NCBI GenBank assembly: GCA_944392695.1
Contig: CALXXN010000011.1
Span: forward strand, 1-64,000
Origin: an uncultured Spirochaetales bacterium
GTDB taxonomy: Bacteria; Spirochaetota; Spirochaetia; Sphaerochaetales; Sphaerochaetaceae
DNA length: 64,000 nucleotides
Direction of reading: 5' to 3'
Shown here: piece by piece, positions 35,446-42,941 of the stretch
Numbering within the stretch: position 1 is the first letter of the stretch
Layout: the number at the start of each line of letters is the position of its first letter
Translations under genes and position numbers: made by a program
The notes under the pieces: model-generated
Databases searched by the model: none
Told to the model about the DNA's origin: nothing
Seen by the model: only the letters and a program-made list of their open reading frames with translations

Positions 35446-36600
35446 TGGAACCGCCTCCTGGAATACTCATCCAAGTCATACCAGCGCCGAGGCGAAAGCC
35501 ATTCGGCCTTCGATTTGAACAGCTTCATCGCACATACGCTGAAGCCTGCCTATCCATGGCTCGCGGATGCTCCTGCCCAGACGCTGCAGTGCGTGTCGGC
35601 AGACCTCACATCAGCCTTCAAGGCCTTCTTCCGCAAGGATGCGGCTTATCCCCGGTTCAAGACGAAGCACCGCTCGAAGAAGAGCTTCAGGATCCCGTAG
35701 AAGGGCAAGGTTGATGTTGAGGACAGCCGCATTTATGTACAAGGCATCGGCTGGGTTGAGGCGGTGATACACAGGAAGCCTGTAGGCAGGCTCAGGAACA
35801 TCACGGTGACTGTGGACCCATCAGGAAGCGCATATGCCTCATGCCTCTTCGATGACAGCCTGGAAGCTCCCGTCCATGAACTGTCGGAAAAGCCCAAGGT
35901 AATCGGCATCGACCTCAACCTTGAGCGCCTCGCGGTCTGCTCGGACGGGACTGAGCATGGTAATCCACATGCTCTGAAGCAGCATGAGAAGAAGCTGAAG
36001 CACAAGCAGAAGCTCCTGTCAAAGAAGTGCAAGGGTTCGAAGAACTGGAAGAAACTGAAGACTGAGATAGCGGTGCTCCATGAGAAGATCGCCGACATCA
36101 GGAAGGACAGCATACACAAGATGACGAAGAGGATCGTCTGCGACAGCCAAGCAGATGTCATAGTCATCGAGGATCTTAACGTGTCCGGAATGATGAGGAA
36201 CCATAAGCTCTCAAAGCACGTGCAGGACGCGTTGTTCTATGAGATCAGGAGGCAGATCGAGTACAAGTGCCTCTGGTACGGGAAGACGCTGGTCATGGCA
36301 GACAGGTTCTTCGCATCGTCGAGGACATGTAGCAACTGTGGCTGGCACAACGACGGGCTCACGCTTGGTGACAGACAGTGGGAGTGCCCCGTGTGCCATA
36401 CCCGGCATGATCGTGACCGCAATGCGGACATGAATCTTGCATCATTTGGCCTGAAGGCCCTAGCCGGGGACGCCGGCGAAGCAAAGCCTCTGGAGATGCC
36501 CTCTGTGGACGACCGTGCGGCGACGCACCTGAGAAGCATGGCATCCGTGAAGGAGGAAAAGGACCATGGATACTCCATGGAAGCCTCTAGGTTTGCCTAG
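35431..36600 (+). pseudogene. tnpB: TnpB (IS200/IS605 OrfB), truncated and with an in-frame stop
   Basis: RNA-guided nuclease of the IS605 group, remnant. Homology begins at CRFTWNRLLEYSSKSYQ (about 35434), so roughly the first 30 residues are missing. A TAG at 35698 interrupts the frame after KKSFRIP; the same frame resumes immediately. The RuvC residues are still readable: Asp in IGIDLNLERLAVCSDG, Glu in VIVIEDLNVSGM, Asp in HDRDRNADMNLASFG; the zinc finger is CSNCG and CPVC. Intact catalytic residues with one nonsense codon suggest recent inactivation. No tnpA was found. Confidence 0.88.
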
Positions 36601-37246
36601 ATGGTACTGTCACTTGCTTACCACCTGCCTCGTGATGGGGCTCTGCGTACTCTCTGGCTGCTCGGCCGCCGATGATTTTGTTGCTGGTACTTACGAAGTA
36701 GATGCAGCGGAAGTCAGGAACATCGTGGTCGATGTCACCGACAGGAGCATCACGGTCTCTCCATCGTCTGATGGTCAGGTCCACATCGATTACTTCCACA
36801 GCCCCAAGGAGTTTTACAACATCTCTCTTGAGGATGGTACGCTGACCATGAAGTACGACGAGGACAAGAACTGGACCGACTTCATCAGTGTGAAGCCTGC
36901 TGACAGTGTCCGTCAGATTGACATAAGAGTCCCGGAAAACACCATTTCCTCTCTCACTGCCGATACCAAGAACGAGGGCATCTCTGTCAGCAACCTTGAG
37001 CTTGACGACATCGACCTTTACTCAAATGGCGGTGATATCAATGTGGCAGACATCGATGCGGATGACATCAGGCTTGAAGTGAAGAACGGGAACATCAGCG
37101 CTTCTGTCGCTGGGGCTGTATCAGAGTACAGGATCTCCATCGATATAAAGAAGGGTGATACGAACATCAGTGAGAACCAGGGCGGTCCAAGGGTGATGGA
37201 CCTCAAGGCCAACAACGGGGACATCAACATCCGGTTCAACGGGTGA
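36566..37246 (+). CDS. DUF4097-like lipoprotein
   Basis: 226 residues. The N-terminus ends in a clear lipobox, LCVLSGCSAADD, so it is a lipoprotein. The rest is a repetitive beta-strand region with VVDVTDRSITVSPSSDG, LTADTKNEGISVSNLEL, NGGDINVADIDADDIRLEV and NNGDINIRFNG, the beta-helix pattern of DUF4097. The ATG at 36566 lies inside the end of tnpB and follows an AGGAGG also inside tnpB, so the present start may have been created by the element. A terminator follows. Confidence 0.8.
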   Translation: MDTPWKPLGLPRWYCHLLTTCLVMGLCVLSGCSAADDFVAGTYEVDAAEVRNIVVDVTDRSITVSPSSDGQVHIDYFHSPKEFYNISLEDGTLTMKYDEDKNWTDFISVKPADSVRQIDIRVPENTISSLTADTKNEGISVSNLELDDIDLYSNGGDINVADIDADDIRLEVKNGNISASVAGAVSEYRISIDIKKGDTNISENQGGPRVMDLKANNGDINIRFNG

Positions 37247-37266
37247 AATAAGGCAGAGCTGTTCTT

Positions 37267-37303
37267 GGCGCCATGTGGGGCTCCCATCCCCGTGGCGCCT
37301 TTT
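37267..37303 (+). terminator. Terminator after the lipoprotein gene
   Basis: GGCGCCA at 37267 pairs with TGGCGCC at 37293, with an inner TGGGG/CCCC stem, and is followed by TTTT. Confidence 0.85.
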
Positions 37304-37391
37304 CATTCACCTAGATTTCTCAATCCGCACCATCCATTTTTCACCATCCTCCTTCAACATGCTCCCGATGACATATCAAGGAGGATTGATC

Positions 37392-39056
37392 ATGCGCAGG
37401 ATTATGAAATCAGCATGCGTCCTTGTGCTTGCAGCAGCTGCTGTGTCACCAGCCTTCGCTTCAGAAGGACCGACACTGCACAAGAGCGCATCATACTCAT
37501 CTGGCCAATACAACGTGGATGGCGGTGTCATGGAGATCATCGCCTACAACAAGGCGACAGGCTGGGCCTATTCGGTCAATGGCCAATCAGGTCTGCTCAC
37601 AGCCTTGGACCTCAATGTCCTCACTGGCAATGGAAGTGGTATCGTGCTCACAGGTGACGATTACGACATCAAATCCATGGTGTCGGAAGTGGAACCAGGC
37701 TTCGCATATGGTGACATGACCAGTGTGGCAGTGAGCCCTGATGGCAGCCATCTGGCAATTGCATTGCAGGACGAGGCATATGACAAGACGGGCCGTGTCG
37801 CCATCTTCTCCTGCGCCCCAGATGGCTCGATCTCACTCGAGTCGCTCATTGAATGTGGCGTGCAACCTGACATGGTCACCTTCGTAGACAATGTGACAGT
37901 GCTTACAGCTGATGAGGGTGAACCCCGCATGGGTTATGGTGATGGGATTGTGGACCCTGCTGGTTCTGTGAGCATCATCAATCTTGATGAGGCTTCTTCC
38001 TCGGTTGTTGGATTCGAGGCTTTCGATGTTCCTGAAGCCCGTCAGGCCCTTGTTGATGACGGTGTCATCATCATGAAGGACCGCCTGCCATCTGCAGACT
38101 TCGAACCTGAATACATCGCTGTCAGTGGAGGCAAGGCCTATGTGACACTGCAGGAAGCCAATGCAATCGCAGTCCTCGACATCGCCTCAAAGAGCTTCGA
38201 TGGTATTCACAGCGCAGGCTATGAGGACTATTCGAAGACCCCTGTTGATATCGATAAGAAGGATGAGGCTTATGCTCCACGCACCTATGATGGGCTGATG
38301 GGCATCAGGATGCCTGATGGCATCTCAGCTTTCACCTCGGATGGCAAGACCTACCTGGTGACAGCAAATGAAGGTGATGCCAGGGAGTGGGGTGATGAGG
38401 ATGATGGCAGCTTCTATCTCAGTGAGGATGAGAGGGACTTTGGTGATGGAGACACATCACCCACAGGTCGCATCACAGCTGCATCCTCTGGACTTGATGG
38501 AAAGGTCGTCTTCTTCAAGGCCGCCGATTTCGATGGTCTTGATCCTGATAAGGATTTTCTCTTTGGAGGACGGACCTTCACCATCTATGAGGTGGGAAGT
38601 GATGGGCTTTCAGAAGTCTACTCAAGCCAGGATGATTTTGAGCGCCTGACTGCTGAACGTCATCCAGCCTTCTACAATGCATCAAATGACAATGCGCTCA
38701 TCGATGACCGGTCTGGCAAGAAGGGGCCTGAGCCAGAGAGTGTCACGACAGGTATGATTGATGGACGTACGTACGCCTTCATCGCACTTGAGCGTACAGG
38801 CGGGGTGATGATGTATGATGTCACAGACCCTGCGCAGGCTGTGTGCGTGGATCATCTCAACCCTCGTGATTTCCTTTCCATCATCGAAGGTTCTGAGGAA
38901 TATGACGATGGAGAGCTCGACAAGTGGGTCACTGGCGGTGATGTAGCTCCAGAAGGGCTTTGCTTCATAGCAGCCGGGGACAGTCCGACAGGACGTCCTG
39001 CCCTCCTTGTTGCGAACGAGGTTTCTGGCACAGTGGCTTTCTGCGAAATCTATTGA
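37392..39056 (+). CDS. Secreted choice-of-anchor I family protein
   Basis: About 554 residues with a signal peptide (SACVLVLAAAAVSPAFASEG). Family features are repeated beta-propeller-like segments: DMTSVAVSPDGSHLAIALQD, DADFEPEYIAVSGGKAYVTL, TYLVTANEGDAREWGDEDD, ALERTGGVMMYDVTDPAQAV and GDVAPEGLCFI. The family is associated with secreted esterase- or phosphatase-like proteins; no activity can be assigned. Acidic surface and DxD-rich loops suggest calcium binding. ATG 37392 follows AAGGAGG; the longer open frame upstream crosses the terminator. Confidence 0.85.
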   Translation: MRRIMKSACVLVLAAAAVSPAFASEGPTLHKSASYSSGQYNVDGGVMEIIAYNKATGWAYSVNGQSGLLTALDLNVLTGNGSGIVLTGDDYDIKSMVSEVEPGFAYGDMTSVAVSPDGSHLAIALQDEAYDKTGRVAIFSCAPDGSISLESLIECGVQPDMVTFVDNVTVLTADEGEPRMGYGDGIVDPAGSVSIINLDEASSSVVGFEAFDVPEARQALVDDGVIIMKDRLPSADFEPEYIAVSGGKAYVTLQEANAIAVLDIASKSFDGIHSAGYEDYSKTPVDIDKKDEAYAPRTYDGLMGIRMPDGISAFTSDGKTYLVTANEGDAREWGDEDDGSFYLSEDERDFGDGDTSPTGRITAASSGLDGKVVFFKAADFDGLDPDKDFLFGGRTFTIYEVGSDGLSEVYSSQDDFERLTAERHPAFYNASNDNALIDDRSGKKGPEPESVTTGMIDGRTYAFIALERTGGVMMYDVTDPAQAVCVDHLNPRDFLSIIEGSEEYDDGELDKWVTGGDVAPEGLCFIAAGDSPTGRPALLVANEVSGTVAFCEIY

Positions 39057-39063
39057 TTACTGT

Positions 39064-39093
39064 ATGGCATGTGGTTCTGAGACCACATGCCAT
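39064..39093 (+). terminator. Hairpin after the choice-of-anchor gene
   Basis: ATGGCATGTGGT-TCTGAG-ACCACATGCCAT, a perfect 12-bp stem eight bases after the stop, followed by GCTTATCTTT. Confidence 0.75.
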
Positions 39094-39313
39094 GCTTATC
39101 TTTAGATATTAATATACCGATATAGCCATGATATTTTGAATTCATATTGCTGATTATAATAAATGTTTGTTTCATACACATTAGCCTTTCATCAGCTCTT
39201 GGCTTATCAACAGGAATATATGAAAGTCCATCTCCAGTTATGGCATCAAGCTCAATCATGTAGTAGGAAGTGATATGCACCCATAAAAGGCCGTGGCCTT
39301 CCACTTTCCAACC

Positions 39314-39472
39314 CTACAACAAGCCTGCCATGTAAAGAGGCAGGTGCATGATGCCATCCTTCACCAGCACATCCTTGGTGTAAAGGATGTAGGCATCCCC
39401 TGTCACAGATGAGAAATGTTTCCTGAACTTATCCAAGGACGCATGCGAGCGGTAATTTCCTGACTTGACCTC
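39314..39472 (-). pseudogene. C-terminal remnant of a DUF4143 ATPase
   Basis: On the minus strand the frame reads EVKSGNYRSHASLDKFRKHF then a region ending HLPLYMAGLL and a stop. This is the conserved nuclease-like C-terminus of DUF4143 ATPases (EVKSG ... LPLYM). The rest of the ATPase is absent: immediately upstream is the stop codon of the glycosyltransferase at 39479, in the same frame. It shows that a fourth ATPase of this group once lay here. Confidence 0.8.
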
Positions 39473-39478
39473 ACATGG

Positions 39479-40507
39479 TCAAGTCAAGGTTGCGTGAATC
39501 CCTCTCTGATTGAGGGCTGCACATACAATGTGCACCAATTTGCGTCCTATGACCGCAAGGTCTCTTTCCTTTGCGCGCACAAGGCCTTCCTGTCTTGTGT
39601 CGGAAAGCCTCCCTGCAAGGACAGCATCCACTGTCTCGACGGCTTCATCGACAGAATGCACCTTACGTACATCCCTCCCGTCGATCAGCCATGTGCCGTA
39701 GACTGGGATGTCACGTATGATGACAGGTATCGCTGATGCAAGGGCTTCCAGGACGACTATGCCTTCCGTCTCCTCCTTGCTGAGGAACAGGAAGGCATCG
39801 GCTTCCCTGTAAGCTTCCTGGAGGATGCTTTGTTGAACTGCTCCCATGAGATGCATGTTGCTGGGTTTCTCTTCCAGTGCTTTCTTGACCCGCTTTGTCT
39901 GCAGGATGGATGGTGTATCCCCGAACCAGAGGAAATCATGTCCGGGCATGCGCCTGGCCACTTCCATGAAGTCAAGGATGCCTTTGCGCTCGATCAGGTG
40001 GCCGACGGAAATCACAAGCTTCCGCCCAGGGGGGGGGCCAAGCTCTTCATGCAGCCTTGCAGGTCTTTTGCCTTGAGAAGGGTGGAAGAGCCTTGTATCG
40101 ACACCATTGGAGAGGCTGTAAGCTTCGTGAGCAGGACAAAGCCATTTCAAAAGCTGTTTTGAATATGGTGTTGGTGTGATCAGCACGTCGCCAAGCCGGT
40201 AACAGGCAGCCATCCAACGCTTAAGAAGAGGTGCCAGGAGGTTTGACAGCTTGAATGAGTCCTTGATGTCGAGTGAGGATGAGTGGGCGAAGAAGACGAC
40301 CAGCTGGCCCCTGGCTTTTGCGGTGATGGCTGCAAGTACGGACCCGGGTAGTAGCGTGTTGATGAAGACAGCATCCGCATCTTTTCCAGGTCTTGCCACA
40401 AGTCCCACTCCATTGCGCCTGAGGGCCTCTTCCTGATGATGTATCGCCTGTGCGATTCCGCTATGGGCGAGCATGTGTTCACCTTTCTTCCTGACATGGA
40501 TTTTCAT
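39479..40507 (-). CDS. Family 4 glycosyltransferase, LafB-like glycolipid synthase
   Basis: About 342 residues. Features are the N-terminal SGIAQAIHHQEEALRRNGV, FFAHSSSLDIKDSFKLSN, VLITPTPYSKQLLKWLCP, SLSNGVDTRLFHPS and the nucleotide-binding EETEGIVVLEALASAIPVII. These match the alpha-galactosyl/glucosyl-diacylglycerol synthases of low-GC bacteria, so it probably adds a sugar to a membrane glycolipid. ATG 40507 is six bases after AGGTGG; an ATG at 40513 overlaps the upstream gene stop. Coupled to the TVP38-like gene. The C-terminus abuts an ATPase remnant. Confidence 0.85.
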   Translation of the reverse strand: MKIHVRKKGEHMLAHSGIAQAIHHQEEALRRNGVGLVARPGKDADAVFINTLLPGSVLAAITAKARGQLVVFFAHSSSLDIKDSFKLSNLLAPLLKRWMAACYRLGDVLITPTPYSKQLLKWLCPAHEAYSLSNGVDTRLFHPSQGKRPARLHEELGPPPGRKLVISVGHLIERKGILDFMEVARRMPGHDFLWFGDTPSILQTKRVKKALEEKPSNMHLMGAVQQSILQEAYREADAFLFLSKEETEGIVVLEALASAIPVIIRDIPVYGTWLIDGRDVRKVHSVDEAVETVDAVLAGRLSDTRQEGLVRAKERDLAVIGRKLVHIVCAALNQRGIHATLT

Positions 40508-40509
40508 GT

Positions 40510-41046
40510 TCATCCACCTATCAATGAAAGGGCGTTGGTCCAGATCCCACTGAGGATCAAGCTGTAGGCGAGTATGGCGGGGGGCTTGCACAAGAGGATG
40601 ATTGCAGAGAAACACTTCCATGACAGCTTTGTCGTCCCAGCCAGGTAGCAGAGGAAGTCATCTGGTGCGACTGGCAGGGCGATTGCCAAGGCGAAGAACT
40701 TGGCGAAGCGGTTCCTGCTTCCTGTCCACTTGTCGTATCGGCTGATCCGCTCTGGACCGAAGAGGGTTATCAGCAGCTTGCGCCCAAAAGCCCTGGCCAG
40801 GGCGAAGGCCATCATGGATCCCAGACATATACCTATATAATTGTAGGTGAACCCTTGCACAGGACCGAAGAGCACCACACCTGCAAGACAACCTAGACCT
40901 CCAGGTATGATTGGAATGACGACTTGTACTGCCTGGATGAGTGTGAAAGCGGGGCCTGCAAGTGGACCAAGGGTGGAAACGGCCTGCTTAAGGGCTTCCT
41001 GGGATGTGAAAAAGCCACTCGCGAAGCCCCATATTGAGAACGCCAC
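40510..41046 (-). CDS. TVP38/TMEM64 (VTT) family membrane protein, N-terminus frameshifted
   Basis: Membrane protein of the VTT (SNARE-associated) family. The signature VVIPIIPGGLGCLAGVVLFG and FGRKLLITLFGPERISRYD are present. The open frame begins at a GTG at 41046 without a ribosome site. The expected N-terminus (MDTCVTKDRGTLVRTVVKAV SLAGMC) lies in another frame from an ATG at 41122 up to about 41045, implying a one-base shift. It is translationally coupled to the glycosyltransferase and may support lipid scrambling or glycolipid export; role inferred. Confidence 0.8.
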   Translation of the reverse strand: MAFSIWGFASGFFTSQEALKQAVSTLGPLAGPAFTLIQAVQVVIPIIPGGLGCLAGVVLFGPVQGFTYNYIGICLGSMMAFALARAFGRKLLITLFGPERISRYDKWTGSRNRFAKFFALAIALPVAPDDFLCYLAGTTKLSWKCFSAIILLCKPPAILAYSLILSGIWTNALSLIGG

Positions 41047-41361
41047 ACATGCCAGCTAAGGAGACCGCTTTCACCACGGTCCTCACCAGTGTCCCCCTGT
41101 CTTTTGTCACGCAAGTATCCATTGCATATCCAGTCTTATATGGATGATGACTTGGATTCATGAATTGTGGATGACCTTGTGGTGAACAATTTCTAAACAA
41201 TCATCTGATTGCCCTGTTCCTTGTCTGCCAAGTATTTACCCGTTTAATAAGCCTCGCTTTCAAATTCTTCCGTCCTGTATAGCGCATGTAGTGCGCTTCT
41301 TCAGGACTTGTTGAGGGACAAGTATGAGCTTGTAGGCGGCTGATGAAGCAAGAGGAAACAA

Positions 41362-41628
41362 ATGAAGGACTTGAAAACGAGGCTCATGACATGGAGGCTT
41401 GGTCGTGCGGTCAGGATCCTGGCCATCATCTTTGCGCCACAACCCAGGGGAATGCTGGCAGTGGTCCATGACCTGGCTTGTTCCATGGTCATGGCTGGGG
41501 TGCTTGATGGTGTCATGTCAAGGCCATGTGCTGGTGCCTTGGCTGCCACAGGATTGTCATCTGGGCTTGTCCTGGGACTCTGGATGCCGCTGTCCGCCGT
41601 ACTACGCCCAGTCGTGAGGATCGGGTGA
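41362..41628 (+). CDS. Small hypothetical membrane protein (weak)
   Basis: 88 residues with a basic N-terminus (MKDLKTRLMTWRLGRAVR) and two hydrophobic segments (AVVHDLACSMVMAGVLDG; GLSSGLVLGLWMPLSAVL). AGAGGAAAC precedes the ATG. No family recognised; it could be a chance open frame in an otherwise gene-free 700-bp stretch (41123-41828), which also has a short AGCGCA-TGTAG-TGCGCT hairpin at 41281. Confidence 0.3.
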   Translation: MKDLKTRLMTWRLGRAVRILAIIFAPQPRGMLAVVHDLACSMVMAGVLDGVMSRPCAGALAATGLSSGLVLGLWMPLSAVLRPVVRIG

Positions 41629-41828
41629 CAACTCGTGCCTATAAGATATGGCGCTCATCATTGTGACCACCATGGCGTGTGTGGCAGGTGGAGGAGGCCT
41701 GTACCACTCCCAATCAGGTCCCCGGGTGTGAAATTCCTGCCAAAAGATCGCCCAAGTGATTGACATCATCGCAATAAGGGCTTAAAGCATATGGGCTTGT
41801 GAGTTCATTCTATTAGGAGGAGCGTGCG

Positions 41829-42938
41829 ATGATAGAAATCAAGCACCTCAGGAAGGTCTTCGATGATGACACCGTCCCCCTCAAGGACGTCAACATCACA
41901 ATCAATGATGGTGACATCATCTCTGTCATTGGGCCTTCTGGAACAGGGAAGTCGACCCTCTTGAGATGTATAAACATGCTGACAGAGCCGACTTCGGGAA
42001 GCATCATCGTGGATGGACAGGACATAACCAGGCGTGGCTGTGACCTGAACGCGGTGAGACGCAAGATGGGCATGGTCTTCCAGTCCTTCAACCTATTCGG
42101 GCACCTGACTATCATCGAGAACATCATGAACCCACAGGTGACACTCCTTGGACGCAGTCGGCAGGAGGCCTATGACAAGGCCATGTACCTGTTGAAGCAG
42201 GTCGGTCTTGCCAGCAAGGTCTTCAACTATCCTGATGAGCTTTCTGGTGGTCAGCAGCAGCGTGCCGCCATCGCACGTACGCTTGCGATGGATCCGGACA
42301 TCATCCTCTTCGATGAGCCGACCAGCGCCCTCGATCCTTCGATGATCGGCGAGGTCCAGTCTGTCATCAAGATGCTTGCAAAGACTGGACGCACGATGAT
42401 GATCGTCACCCATGAGATGGACTTCGCGCGCAAGATCAGTTCCCGCATCCTCTTCATGTACGATGGTGTGATTTACGAAGAGGGCACTCCGAAGCAGGTC
42501 TTCGAACATCCTCAGAAGGAAATGACCAAGCGCTTCATACAGCGCCTGAGCTCGTTGACCTATCACATCAAGTCCATGGACTTCGACCTTGAGGCCATGA
42601 ACGATGAGTTGACGACCTATGGTGAGAAGCTCCTGATCGAGGCCGAACGCCTCAGCAAGCTGGCCTTGGCGGTCGAGGAGATTTGTATAAACAACATCGC
42701 CACACGCGACGAGGAGCCCGACATACTCGTCAAGGTCGAGTACTCTGAGAAGCTCGACATCCTGACACTCCTGATTTGCTACAAGGGTGAGCGTTTCGAG
42801 CTCACTGACAGCCAGAGCCGCCTTTTCCTCGGTCTTCTTGCTGAAAGCACGACGGAAAGCCGTCAGGATGACCTTGTTGACGATCCCATGGGATACGACC
42901 ATGCGATCTCGATCCGCTTCCGCTGGGTGGAGGAGTGA
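41829..42938 (+). CDS. Amino-acid ABC ATPase with a GHKL-like C-terminal domain
   Basis: 369 residues, about 125 longer than a GlnQ ATPase. Residues 1-240 are a complete GlnQ-like domain: Walker A GPSGTGKSTLL, signature [12 protein letters not shown], Walker [14 protein letters not shown]-loop VTHEM. The extra C-terminal part contains LSKLALAVEEICINNIATRD followed by ILVKVEYSEKLDILTLLICY, which resembles the N-box of anti-sigma-factor-type GHKL ATPases (RsbW/HATPase_c_2). Only the fusion and the motif are seen; ATP binding by the second domain is inference. GGAGGAG precedes the ATG. It is three bases before the SBP/permease gene. Confidence 0.9.
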   Translation: MIEIKHLRKVFDDDTVPLKDVNITINDGDIISVIGPSGTGKSTLLRCINMLTEPTSGSIIVDGQDITRRGCDLNAVRRKMGMVFQSFNLFGHLTIIENIMNPQVTLLGRSRQEAYDKAMYLLKQVGLASKVFNYPDELSGGQQQRAAIARTLAMDPDIILFDEPTSALDPSMIGEVQSVIKMLAKTGRTMMIVTHEMDFARKISSRILFMYDGVIYEEGTPKQVFEHPQKEMTKRFIQRLSSLTYHIKSMDFDLEAMNDELTTYGEKLLIEAERLSKLALAVEEICINNIATRDEEPDILVKVEYSEKLDILTLLICYKGERFELTDSQSRLFLGLLAESTTESRQDDLVDDPMGYDHAISIRFRWVEE

Positions 42939-42941
42939 GCC

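Noticed and set aside
39494-40162. Plus-strand open frames opposite the glycosyltransferase
   Set aside because: Shadow frames; the minus-strand product has full family 4 glycosyltransferase motifs.
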